Below are positions 50,014 to 58,641 of a DNA stretch of 64,000 nucleotides, piece after piece (position 1 is the first letter of the stretch; every line of letters begins with the position of its first letter). The notes below the pieces were generated by a model that was given only the letters and a program-made list of their open reading frames with translations, made no database searches and was not told the origin of the DNA. A program made the position numbers and the translations under genes. This stretch comes from Heteroscillospira sp050943935 (GTDB taxonomy: Bacteria > Bacillota > Clostridia > Oscillospirales > Oscillospiraceae): positions 1-64,000 of the forward strand of contig JBMNQC010000011.1 of assembly GCA_050943935.1 (NCBI GenBank), given 5' to 3'.

Positions 50014-51929
50014 TGGCAATAGTAAAAATGAAAAAGCTGAGGCTGCTGGCGATCAAAACTCAGAGGGATGAGCTCCTGCGCAGGCTGCAGCTGCTTGGCT
50101 GCGTGCAGGTGTCGGAGCCGGAGAAGGCCGACGAACAGGTAAACCTCAGCCGCGAGAGCGGCGACGTTGCCGGACGCAGAGAGGAACATCGTGAGCTGAG
50201 TAATGCTCTGGCCCTTCTGGACAGATATGCCTCGGTAAAGGACGGAATGTTTGCACAGCGCCCCGAGGCGCCGTGCGCCACAATTATGGACAGCTCCGGC
50301 CGGGGAGAACAGCTTGCCCTGGCGCGGAAGATTATCGAGCTGGATGAGAGCATAAAGCGCATTGCCGCCCGGGAAATGGATAAGCAGAACGCCATAGACG
50401 CCCTGCAGCCCTGGCTGAGCATGGAGCTGCCCCTCGATTACAGGGGCACGAAAAATACCGGCGCGCTCTTCGGCAGTGTTCCCGCCGCCGTGGAGTTGAA
50501 TGCCATGAAAAGCGAGCTTGCGGAGAAATGCCCCTGCAGCGCCCTGTATGAAATATCCTCCGACAGGGAACAGCACTACGTGCTGGTCCTGTTCCACGAA
50601 TCCGAGAGGGCGGAGCTCACCGAGCTGCTGCGCTCTTTCTGGTTCTCGGCAATGGCGCTCACCGGCACTCCCGGCACAGCAAGGGAAAACGCCGACAGAG
50701 CAAAGGCCGAGCTGAAAAGCCTTAAAGAGGAGCGCGAGCGTCAGGCAGGCGCGATAGCCGCTGAAAAGCCAAACCGGGATACTCTGAAGCTGGCCATAGA
50801 CAGCGCGGCCGCGGATATAGCCCGGGCGGAGGCGGCGGAAAAGCTCCTGAGCACACGCAGCACCGTGGTGCTGGAGGGCTGGATACCCGCCGGAGCGGAA
50901 GCAAAGCTGGAGGGCGAGCTGAAGGATTTCGACTGCGCCTGGGAGACGGAGGAGCCGGACCCGGAAAAGCCGGAGGAGGTGCCCGTCAAGCTGCGCAGCA
51001 ATCCGCTGACGGAGCCCATGAACGTGCTTACGGAGATGTACAGTCTCCCGGCGTACAACGGCGTGGACCCCAACCCGCTGATGCTGCCCTTCTTCCCCCT
51101 GTATTTCGGCATAATGTTCGCCGACATGGGCTACGGCCTGCTGCTGGTGCTGGCCGGCCTGTTCATGAAGCTCAAGCTGAAGCCCCGGGGCGCCATGAAG
51201 CACTTCTCCGGCCTTATGCTGGAGGGCGGAATAATGGCCTTCATCTTCGGCGCTCTCACCGGCGGCTTCTTCGGCGACTCCCTCACATGGATAGCGGGCT
51301 TCATGGGCAAGGAATTCGCCCTGCCCGTGCTCATCGACCCCATGAACGACACCACGGCCATACTTGTGGCGTCCCTGGTGCTGGGCATGATACAGCTGCT
51401 CACGGGCGTGCTGGTAAACGGCTGGCTTCTGCTCAGGGACGGCAAAAAGGCCGACGCTTTCTGGGCGGTGGCGCCCGTGCTGGTTATATTCGGCGGCCTG
51501 GGCCTGGGCGTGGCGGGCATTACATGGCTGGCGGCCATAGCCGGCGCCGTCATGGTGGTGTATGCCGAGGGCAGAGCCAGCGGCTCCATAGGCGGAAAGA
51601 TAGGCAGCGGCCTCTACGGCCTGTATAACTTCGCCAGCGGCTGGTTCGGCGATATCCTGTCCTACAGCCGTCTGATGGCGCTCATGCTGGCAGGCTCCGT
51701 TGTGGCACAGGTCTTTAACTCTCTGGGAGCCATGGGAGGGCCCCTGCTGTTCGCGGTGGTGTTCCTGGTGGGACACGGCCTGAACATAGCCCTTAACCTA
51801 ATAGGCTGCTTCGTACACGCGCTTCGTCTCCAGTATCTGGAGTATTTTGGCAAATTCTATCGGGAGGGCGGAAAGCCTTTCAGCCCTCTGACAATAAAAA
51901 CAAAATATGTAGACATCAAGGAGGATTAA
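50013..51929 (+). CDS. ntpI: V-type ATPase subunit I (a-type stator)
   Basis: The 638-aa protein has an N-terminal cytoplasmic half with coiled coils (residues 1-330) and a C-terminal membrane half with about seven to eight helices. The conserved arginine region that faces the rotor ring is FGDILSYSRLMALMLAGSVV. Together with NtpK it forms the ion path. Translationally coupled to ntpF. Confidence 0.94.
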   Translation: MAIVKMKKLRLLAIKTQRDELLRRLQLLGCVQVSEPEKADEQVNLSRESGDVAGRREEHRELSNALALLDRYASVKDGMFAQRPEAPCATIMDSSGRGEQLALARKIIELDESIKRIAAREMDKQNAIDALQPWLSMELPLDYRGTKNTGALFGSVPAAVELNAMKSELAEKCPCSALYEISSDREQHYVLVLFHESERAELTELLRSFWFSAMALTGTPGTARENADRAKAELKSLKEERERQAGAIAAEKPNRDTLKLAIDSAAADIARAEAAEKLLSTRSTVVLEGWIPAGAEAKLEGELKDFDCAWETEEPDPEKPEEVPVKLRSNPLTEPMNVLTEMYSLPAYNGVDPNPLMLPFFPLYFGIMFADMGYGLLLVLAGLFMKLKLKPRGAMKHFSGLMLEGGIMAFIFGALTGGFFGDSLTWIAGFMGKEFALPVLIDPMNDTTAILVASLVLGMIQLLTGVLVNGWLLLRDGKKADAFWAVAPVLVIFGGLGLGVAGITWLAAIAGAVMVVYAEGRASGSIGGKIGSGLYGLYNFASGWFGDILSYSRLMALMLAGSVVAQVFNSLGAMGGPLLFAVVFLVGHGLNIALNLIGCFVHALRLQYLEYFGKFYREGGKPFSPLTIKTKYVDIKED

Positions 51930-51932
51930 CAA

Positions 51933-52418
51933 ATGAGTTTCTTTGCTGATTTTGGCGGTATGGCCATAGGTTTCCTGGGCGCCGGTCTTGCGGCGGCCCT
52001 GTGCTGCGCGGGTTCCGCCCGCGGCTGCGGTATCGCAGGTGAGGCCGGTACCGGCCTGCTGAGCGAGGACCCCTCTGCTTTCTACAAGGTCATGATAATT
52101 CAGGTCATCCCCGGCACCCAGGGCCTGTACGGCTTCGTGGTGTGGTTCCTGGCCATTAACTTTATGACCGCGGCCATGGCGGCAAACGGCGGCGCGCTCT
52201 CCGTTGAGCAGGGCCTCCAGTACGCCTGCGCCTGCCTGCCCATGGCAATAGGCGGCGGCATCTCCGCTCCCGCACAGGGCAGAGTTGCGGCAGGCACCAT
52301 AAACCTGCTGGCCAAGCGCCCCAACGACTGGTTCAAGGGCATCATGCTCTGCGTTGTTGTTGAGTTCTACGCCATCCTCTCCCTGCTGGCTTCCTTCATC
52401 ATGCTGACCAGAATTTAA
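51933..52418 (+). CDS. ntpK: V-type ATPase rotor subunit K with Na+-site residues
   Basis: The 161-aa protein has four membrane helices in two hairpins. The ion site matches the Na+-pumping E. hirae NtpK: PGTQGLYGF gives Thr62 and Gln63, APAQGRVAAG gives Gln115, and VVVEFYAIL gives Glu144. Only the second hairpin carries the acidic residue. This points to Na+ as coupling ion. ATG follows CAAGGAGG three bases after ntpI. Confidence 0.93.
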   Translation: MSFFADFGGMAIGFLGAGLAAALCCAGSARGCGIAGEAGTGLLSEDPSAFYKVMIIQVIPGTQGLYGFVVWFLAINFMTAAMAANGGALSVEQGLQYACACLPMAIGGGISAPAQGRVAAGTINLLAKRPNDWFKGIMLCVVVEFYAILSLLASFIMLTRI

Positions 52419-52443
52419 GTCTGGTCTCATAAGGACTGATAAT

Positions 52444-53028
52444 ATGAACGGTATTGAAAAAATTACCGCCCGTATCCTGGCTGACGCCCAGACCGAGGCC
52501 GACGCCGTAAAGGCCGAGGCCGAAGCCCGGTGCGCGCAGATACGCGGTGAATACGACAAGAAAGCCCAGGAGGAATACTGGCGCCTTGTCCGCTCCGGCG
52601 TGGCCGACTGCGAGGCGAGGGTGCAGCGTCTGGGCAGGACTGCCGAGATGGAGGCGAAGAAAAACCTCCTGGCCCTGAAGCAGGAGCTGGTCTCCGCCGC
52701 CTTTGACCAGGCTGTGGAGCAGGTGCGCGCCATGCCTCAGGAGCAGTATGTGGAATTCCTGGCCCGTCTGGCTGCCAAGGCGTCTGACAGTAAAGGCGAG
52801 GAGCTGGTTATGGCTCCACGGGACGCCGGACTGGGCGAGGCGGTGGCCGAAAGTGCGAACGAGCTTCTCGGCGGCGGAAAGCTCCGTTATGACGGGGCGA
52901 CCCGGGAGATGCTGGGCGGCGTGGTCCTGCGCGACGGCGACATAGAGATAAACTGCAGCATAGAGACCCTGGTGGCCCAGTATCGCTACGAGCTGGCCTC
53001 CCAGGTGGCTGAGGTCCTGTTCGGCTGA
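52444..53028 (+). CDS. ntpE: V-type ATPase peripheral stalk subunit E
   Basis: The 194-aa protein has an N-terminal helix rich in Ala/Glu (residues 1-100) and a globular C-terminal domain (GGVVLRDGDIEINCSIETLV, the conserved E-subunit end). Forms the peripheral stalk with NtpF. The ribosome site is weak (AAGGAC). Confidence 0.9.
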   Translation: MNGIEKITARILADAQTEADAVKAEAEARCAQIRGEYDKKAQEEYWRLVRSGVADCEARVQRLGRTAEMEAKKNLLALKQELVSAAFDQAVEQVRAMPQEQYVEFLARLAAKASDSKGEELVMAPRDAGLGEAVAESANELLGGGKLRYDGATREMLGGVVLRDGDIEINCSIETLVAQYRYELASQVAEVLFG

Positions 53029-53042
53029 AAGCATTAACCATT

Positions 53043-53070
53043 GCCTGGGCGGTAAAAAGGGCCGCCCGGC
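53043..53070 (+). other. Intercistronic hairpin between ntpE and ntpC
   Basis: GCCTGGGCGG TAAAAAG GGCCGCCCGGC can form a stable stem without a T-run. It lies in the only sizeable gap inside the first half of the ntp operon and may set mRNA stability or subunit ratio. Confidence 0.5.
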
Positions 53071-53089
53071 ATGACAAGGAGGTATTAGC

Positions 53090-54091
53090 TTGTCAGACAA
53101 GAAGATAACAGATCAGGATTATCTGTTCCTGTCGGCAATGGTCAAGGCCAGAGAGTCGAAGATGCTCACCACCGAGACATACGAGCGTATGCTCTCGGCT
53201 CAGAGCTATGAGGATGCGGCAAAGATACTGGTGGACTGCGGCTATGAGGATATGTCACGCATGAGCTCCGCTCAGGTGGAGAAGGCTCTCAACGACCGCC
53301 GCGCCGCGATTTTTGCCGACATTGCCGCCAGGGCGCCCGAAAAGGGCGCCGCCGAGGCTTTCATGCTCAAATACGACTATCACAACGCCAAGGTTATACT
53401 GAAGTCCAGAGCGGAGGGCGTCTCCGGCGAGCATATGCTCTCCGAATCCGGACGGGTATCCCCGAAGGTGATGGCCGAGGCCTATGACAACGACGATTAC
53501 AGATTCCTTCCGGGACTGCTGGGCTCCGCAATGGCGGAGGCCAGAGGAATACTGGCCCGTACCAACAATCCTCAGCTTGCGGATTTCTGCCTTGACCGGG
53601 CGTATTTCGCGGAGCTGGGCGCCCTGGCAAAAAACATGGGCGGCAGCTTTCTGGAGAAGTACGCCGCCGTGCTGGTGGACGGGGCGAATATGCGCGCCGC
53701 CGTGCGCACCGTGCGCATGGGACGTGGAATAGAGTTTATGAAGACCGCTATGGTCGAGGGCGGCAGCGCTTCGCCCGAGCGGGTCATGGCCGCCGCCGTG
53801 AACGAAAACCTCACTGAGCTTTATGACGGCACGGTGTATGCCGGGGCCGCGAAGCTGGGAGACGAGGCTGCCAAGGGCGGCGCCCTCACGGCCTTTGAGA
53901 TGGCCTGCGACAACGCCGTAACGGCCTTTCTCAAATCGGCCAAGCTGGTGAGCTTCGGGGACGCGCCGGTAATAGCCTATCTGGCCGCGGTGGAAAACGA
54001 GTGCACCAACCTGCGCATGGTGCTCACCGGCCGGCTGGCGGGTATCGCGCCTGAGAATATCAGGGAAAGACTGAGGAAGAGCTATGCATAA
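53090..54091 (+). CDS. ntpC: V-type ATPase subunit C (d-type)
   Basis: The 333-aa helical protein matches the C/d subunit that caps the rotor ring and joins it to the central stalk (DYLFLSAMVKARESKMLTTE, AYDNDDYRFLP, and the ENECTNLRMVLTGRLAGI end). TTG start behind AAGGAGGTATTAGC. Overlaps ntpG by 8 nt. Confidence 0.92.
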   Translation: MSDKKITDQDYLFLSAMVKARESKMLTTETYERMLSAQSYEDAAKILVDCGYEDMSRMSSAQVEKALNDRRAAIFADIAARAPEKGAAEAFMLKYDYHNAKVILKSRAEGVSGEHMLSESGRVSPKVMAEAYDNDDYRFLPGLLGSAMAEARGILARTNNPQLADFCLDRAYFAELGALAKNMGGSFLEKYAAVLVDGANMRAAVRTVRMGRGIEFMKTAMVEGGSASPERVMAAAVNENLTELYDGTVYAGAAKLGDEAAKGGALTAFEMACDNAVTAFLKSAKLVSFGDAPVIAYLAAVENECTNLRMVLTGRLAGIAPENIRERLRKSYA

Positions 54092-54395
54092 GATTGCGGT
54101 TCTCGGCTCCAGAGAGACGGTTATGGGCTTCAAGGCTCTGGGGCTGGAGGTATTTCCGGCTGAGACCGGCGATGAAGCCAGACAGATATTCAAAACACTT
54201 ACGCACACAGGCGGGGGCTACGCCATCATATATGTGGAGGAAAACCTGGCTCTTGAGCTCAGCCACGAGATAGATAAGCTGAAGGATCTCCCCACACCGG
54301 CGGTCATCCTCATACCCGGACGGGGCGGCAGCCTCGGACTGGGAAAGAAAGCCCTTGCCGCCGCAGTGGAGCGCGCCGTGGGCAGCGCCATATAG
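54084..54395 (+). CDS. ntpG: V-type ATPase subunit F (central stalk)
   Basis: The 103-aa Rossmann-like small subunit (KIAVLGSRETVMGFKALGL, PAVILIPGRGGSLG) binds the rotor D subunit. Starts within the end of ntpC. Confidence 0.9.
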   Translation: MHKIAVLGSRETVMGFKALGLEVFPAETGDEARQIFKTLTHTGGGYAIIYVEENLALELSHEIDKLKDLPTPAVILIPGRGGSLGLGKKALAAAVERAVGSAI

Positions 54396-54435
54396 CAGCG
54401 GCAACACACGACTTCTCATGAAGGAAGGTAAGTAA

Positions 54436-56205
54436 ATGAGCGGAAAAGTAATTAAAGTATCCGGACCGCTGGTAGTGGCCGAGGGTATGCAGGACGCCAA
54501 CGTCTCCGACGTTGTGCGTGTCGGCTCCCTGGGACTTATCGGCGAGATCCTTAATATGACCGGTGACCAGGCGTCCATCCAGGTCTACGAGGAGACGGCG
54601 GGCCTTGGCCCCGGCGCCGAGGTCACCACCACCGGCGCCCCCCTCTCCGTGGAGCTGGGACCCGGACTTCTGGAAAATATTTACGATGGTATCCAGCGTC
54701 CCCTGGCGGAGATCCGTGAGCTCACCGGCCACTGCATCCCCCGCGGCGTGAGCATCCCCGCCCTGAACCGCAGCCGGGTGTGGGACTTTGTCCCCACCGT
54801 AAAGGCCGGCGACAGCGTGGTTCCCGGCGATGTTATAGGCACCGTGCAGGAGACTACCGCAATCACACATAAGATTCTGGTGCCCGTTGGTGTGAAGGGT
54901 ACTGTTAAGAGCGTCACCCCCGGCAGCTTCAATGTGGAGCAGACCGTCTGCGTCGTCACCGATGAGAAGGGAAACGACCGTGAGCTAACCATGATGCAGA
55001 AGTGGCCCGTCCGTGTGAACCGCCCCTATGTGAACAAATTCGTGCCCGATAAGCCTCTGGCCTCCGGCCAGCGCGTTATCGACACCATGTTCCCCCTGGC
55101 AAAGGGCGGCACCGCCGCCGTGCCCGGCCCCTTCGGCAGCGGCAAGACCGTTGTGCAGCACCAGCTTGCCAAGTGGTCGGATGTGGACGTTGTGGTCTAC
55201 ATCGGCTGCGGCGAGCGCGGCAACGAGATGACCGACGTTCTCAACGAGTTCCCCGAGCTGAAGGACCCCCGCAGCGGCCAGGCGCTTATGAAGCGCACCG
55301 TGCTTATAGCCAACACCTCCGATATGCCCGTTGCCGCCCGTGAGGCCAGTATCTACACCGGCATCACCATAGCCGAGTATTTCCGCGACATGGGCTACGA
55401 CGTGGCCGTCATCGCCGACTCCACCTCCCGCTGGGCAGAGGCTCTGCGTGAGATGTCCGGCCGTCTGGAGGAGATGCCCGGCGAGGAGGGCTATCCCGCG
55501 TACCTGGCCTCCCGTCTGGCCCAGTTCTACGAGCGCGCCGGCGTTGTCCGCTGCCTGGGCAGCGATGAGCGCCGGGGCAGCCTCACCGCCATCGGCGCCG
55601 TGTCGCCTCCCGGCGGCGATACCTCCGAGCCTGTCTCCCAGGCCACCATGCGTATAGTCAAGGTGTTCTGGGGCCTGGACAGCTCCCTGGCCTACGCCCG
55701 CCACTTCCCCGCCATCAACTGGCTCACCAGCTACTCCCTGTATGTGGACAGCCTGAAGCCCTGGTACGACGCGAACTTCGGCCCCCAGTTCATGAAGAAC
55801 CGCGAGCGCGCCATGTCCCTGCTCCAGGAGGAGGCCAGCCTGCAGGAGATAGTCAAGCTGGTCGGTCAGGACGCCCTTGGCGCCAACGACCGCCTGACTC
55901 TGGAAACCGCCAAGATGATACGCGAGGACTTCCTGCAGCAGAACGCCTTTGTGGATATAGACAGCTTCTCCTCCTGCGAGCGCCAGTTCGGCCTGCTGGG
56001 TATGATACTGGACTACGACGCCCGCTGCCGCGAGGCTCTGAAGAAGGGCGCCGACCTTGAAAAGCTGTTCCGTATAGCCGCCCGGGAGGGAATAGGCCGC
56101 GCCAAGGGCGTTGACGCTGACAAGTATGCCAAGGTCTACGCCGACATACGCGCCGAAATGGCCGCAGAGATAGACGAGATTACCGCGGGAGGTGATGAGC
56201 AGTGA
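54436..56205 (+). CDS. ntpA: V-type ATPase catalytic subunit A
   Basis: The 589-aa catalytic subunit has Walker A GPFGSGKTV at 231-239, followed by GCGERGNEM and the catalytic-Glu segment, ADSTSRWAEALREMSGR, and the A-type non-homologous insertion at about 115-185. Hydrolyses ATP in the V1 head. It starts with AAGGAAGGTAAGTAA before the ATG and overlaps ntpB by 4 nt. Confidence 0.97.
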   Translation: MSGKVIKVSGPLVVAEGMQDANVSDVVRVGSLGLIGEILNMTGDQASIQVYEETAGLGPGAEVTTTGAPLSVELGPGLLENIYDGIQRPLAEIRELTGHCIPRGVSIPALNRSRVWDFVPTVKAGDSVVPGDVIGTVQETTAITHKILVPVGVKGTVKSVTPGSFNVEQTVCVVTDEKGNDRELTMMQKWPVRVNRPYVNKFVPDKPLASGQRVIDTMFPLAKGGTAAVPGPFGSGKTVVQHQLAKWSDVDVVVYIGCGERGNEMTDVLNEFPELKDPRSGQALMKRTVLIANTSDMPVAAREASIYTGITIAEYFRDMGYDVAVIADSTSRWAEALREMSGRLEEMPGEEGYPAYLASRLAQFYERAGVVRCLGSDERRGSLTAIGAVSPPGGDTSEPVSQATMRIVKVFWGLDSSLAYARHFPAINWLTSYSLYVDSLKPWYDANFGPQFMKNRERAMSLLQEEASLQEIVKLVGQDALGANDRLTLETAKMIREDFLQQNAFVDIDSFSSCERQFGLLGMILDYDARCREALKKGADLEKLFRIAAREGIGRAKGVDADKYAKVYADIRAEMAAEIDEITAGGDEQ

Positions 56206-57581
56206 TCAAGGAATACAGAACTATAAAGGAAATCGCCAGCCCGCTTATGATGGTCCAGAACGTGGAGGGCGTAACCTATGACGAGATGGTCGAGATCGAG
56301 CTGCCCACCGGCGAGAAGCGCCGTGGCAAGGTGCTGGAGGTAAACGGCGGCACCGCTGTTGTCCAGCTTTTCGAGTCCGCAGCCGGCATCAACCTGGCTC
56401 AGAGCAAGGTCCGCTTCCTGGGACACAGCCTTGAGCTGGCCGTGGCCGAAGATATGCTGGGCCGCGTGTTCGACGGCATGGGCAACCCCATAGACGGCGG
56501 ACCAGAGATCCTGGCTGAGGAGCACAGGGATATCAACGGCCTGCCCATGAACCCCGCCGCCCGTGCCTACCCCTCCGAGTTCATTCAGACCGGCGTCAGC
56601 ACCATAGACGGCCTGAATACTCTGGTCAGAGGCCAGAAGCTGCCCATATTCTCCGGCTCCGGCCTGCCCCACGCGAACCTGGCCGCGCAGATCGCCCGCC
56701 AGGCAAAGGTGCTGGGCACGGAGAGCAACTTCGCCGTCGTGTTCGCCGCCATAGGCATCACCTTTGAGGAGTCCGAGTTCTTCGTACAGGAGTTCAAGCG
56801 CACCGGCGCCATAGACCGTACCGTGCTGTTCATAAACCTGGCCAACAACCCCGCTGTTGAGCGTATAGCCACCCCGCGCATGGCCCTCACCGCCGCCGAG
56901 TACCTGGCCTTTGAGAAGGATATGCACGTTCTGGTCATCCTCACGGATATCACCAACTACGCCGAGGCCCTCCGTGAGATCTCCGCCGCCAAGAAGGAAG
57001 TCCCCGGCCGCCGCGGCTATCCCGGCTACCTCTACACCGACCTGGCTCAGATGTATGAGCGCGCGGGCCGCCGGGTGGGCAAGGAGGGCTCCATCACCAT
57101 GATACCCATACTCACCATGCCCGAGGACGATAAGACTCACCCCATCCCCGACCTTACCGGCTATATCACCGAGGGCCAGATCATCCTGTCCCGCGAGCTG
57201 TACCGCAAGGGTATTGTTCCTCCCGTGGATGTGCTTCCCTCCCTCAGCCGTCTGAAGGACAAGGGCATAGGCGTGGGCAAGACCCGCGAGGACCACTCCG
57301 GCACCATGAACCAGCTGTTCGCCGCCTACTCCAAGGGCAAGGAGGCAGCCGAGCTCATGACCATCCTGGGCGAGGCCGCCCTCAGCGATACGGATAAGCT
57401 CTACGCCAAATTCGCGGAGGAGTTCGAAAAACGTTATGTAAACCAGGGCAACGACACCAACCGCAGCATAGAGGAGACTCTGGACCTGGGCTGGGAGCTG
57501 CTGAGCATACTGCCCAAGAGCGAGCTCAAGCGAGTCAAGGTGGAGCATATCGAAAAGTATATGGAGAAGAAGGCTGACTGA
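56202..57581 (+). CDS. ntpB: V-type ATPase regulatory subunit B
   Basis: The 459-aa non-catalytic nucleotide-binding subunit shows LPIFSGSGLPHANLAAQIARQ (degenerate P-loop), the conserved ITFEESEFF, and GSITMIPILTMPEDDKTHPIPD. Alternates with NtpA in the hexamer. GTG-free ATG-type overlap ATGA with ntpA. Confidence 0.97.
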   Translation: MIKEYRTIKEIASPLMMVQNVEGVTYDEMVEIELPTGEKRRGKVLEVNGGTAVVQLFESAAGINLAQSKVRFLGHSLELAVAEDMLGRVFDGMGNPIDGGPEILAEEHRDINGLPMNPAARAYPSEFIQTGVSTIDGLNTLVRGQKLPIFSGSGLPHANLAAQIARQAKVLGTESNFAVVFAAIGITFEESEFFVQEFKRTGAIDRTVLFINLANNPAVERIATPRMALTAAEYLAFEKDMHVLVILTDITNYAEALREISAAKKEVPGRRGYPGYLYTDLAQMYERAGRRVGKEGSITMIPILTMPEDDKTHPIPDLTGYITEGQIILSRELYRKGIVPPVDVLPSLSRLKDKGIGVGKTREDHSGTMNQLFAAYSKGKEAAELMTILGEAALSDTDKLYAKFAEEFEKRYVNQGNDTNRSIEETLDLGWELLSILPKSELKRVKVEHIEKYMEKKAD

Positions 57582-57618
57582 GCGCCGCGCTCCGTCCGTC
57601 CCCAGGAGGTGACTTACA

Positions 57619-58272
57619 TTGGCAAGCACGGCAATAACCCCCACCAGAATGGTGCTCAACCAGCTTAAAGGGCGGCTCAAGACGGCATCCCGCGGCCACA
57701 AGCTGCTGAAGGATAAGCGCGACGAGCTGATGCGCCAGTTCATGGACATAGTCCGCCGCAACCGCCAGCTGCGTCAGAATGTGGAGTCGGGCCTCACAGA
57801 GGCCTTCGCCGCCATGACCGTTGCGGGCGCCATAATGTCTCCCGAGATGCTGGAGCAGGCTCTGCTCTATCCCCGCCAGCAGGTGAAGCTGGATGTGGGC
57901 AGCCAGAATATCATGTCCGTAAACGTGCCGGTGTTCAATTTCCAGACCGAGACCGCCGACGCGGGCGACCTTTTCCCCTACGGCTTTGCCCAGACCTCCG
58001 GCGAGCTGGATGACGCCCTGACCAGGCTCAACCAGGTGTTTTCCGATATGCTGGAGCTGGCTCAGGTGGAGAAAAGCATGCAGCTTATGGCGCAGGAGAT
58101 AGAAAAGACCCGCCGCCGCGTAAACGCGCTGGAATACGTCATGATACCGGAGCTGCAGGAGAATATCAAATACATCACCATGAAGCTGGCCGAAAACGAA
58201 AACGCCACCAAGGTCCGGCTGATGAAGGTGAAGGACATGGTCCTCCAGCAGGCACACGACTTTAAATACTGA
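57619..58272 (+). CDS. ntpD: V-type ATPase subunit D (central stalk)
   Basis: The 217-aa protein is a long antiparallel coiled coil (ITPTRMVLNQLKGRLKTASRGHKLLKDKRDEL region and RRVNALEYVMIPELQENIKYI), forming the rotor shaft. TTG start behind CAGGAGGTGACTTACA. Last gene of the operon, followed by a strong terminator. Confidence 0.95.
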   Translation: MASTAITPTRMVLNQLKGRLKTASRGHKLLKDKRDELMRQFMDIVRRNRQLRQNVESGLTEAFAAMTVAGAIMSPEMLEQALLYPRQQVKLDVGSQNIMSVNVPVFNFQTETADAGDLFPYGFAQTSGELDDALTRLNQVFSDMLELAQVEKSMQLMAQEIEKTRRRVNALEYVMIPELQENIKYITMKLAENENATKVRLMKVKDMVLQQAHDFKY

Positions 58273-58274
58273 AT

Positions 58275-58306
58275 TAAAAACACCGCCCCAAGGGGCGGTG
58301 TTTTTA
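58275..58306 (+). terminator. Terminator of the V-ATPase operon
   Basis: A 14-bp perfect stem (AAAAACACCGCCCC / GGGGCGGTGTTTTT), able to act on both strands. Confidence 0.95.
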
Positions 58307-58536
58307 AGACTGCCGAAAAACCCATATGGGCTTTTTCGGCAAATGGCCGCACTTCGTTCTGCGCCTCGGTTGTTCGCCGCAGGCGAACAATTCGACGCTC
58401 GCTCCGCGAAGAGTGTTTTCTGCCACGTACACGCCGCGGCAGAAAACGGATTTGATTTTTTTCGCCGCTCCGGCGGCGAAACTCTGTGAGACTTTTTTGA
58501 CAAGCGGAAACACCGCCCATGAGGGCGGTGTTTTTA
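58307..58536. repeat. Hairpin-rich non-coding element
   Basis: About 230 bases hold five good inverted repeats in a row: TGCCGAAAAACCC/GGGCTTTTTCGGCA (58311-58341), TTGTTCGCC/GGCGAACAA (58370-58390), TTTTCTGCC/GGCAGAAAA (58416-58446), TTTCGCCGC/GCGGCGAAA (58460-58481) and AAACACCGCCC/GGGCGGTGTTT (58508-58533). The last is nearly a copy of the V-ATPase terminator. Short open frames on both strands look artefactual. It could be a repeat element, a structured RNA or stacked terminators. Confidence 0.65.
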
Positions 58537-58545
58537 GTTCAGAAA

Positions 58546-58640
58546 ACGAATAGTGAATAATTGAGGTGCGGCGTGCAGATTGAAAAATTCAAATTCGCCG
58601 CGAAGCGATACCACAACTTTTCACTATTATTTCTTCACTC
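58546..58640. repeat. Dispersed intergenic repeat
   Basis: AATAGTGAATAATTGAGGTG, GCGGCG ... CGCCGCGAAGCG, then CACAACTTTTCACTATTATT. The two ends are roughly inverted, like a MITE; partial relatives lie near 8.0, 42.3 and 48.3 kb. Confidence 0.55.
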
Positions 58641-58641
58641 T

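Noticed and set aside
58298..58553. Short open frames of 60-75 codons on both strands in the hairpin-rich element
   Set aside because: They follow palindromes, overlap each other in several frames and have no ribosome sites; the stretch is better read as non-coding.
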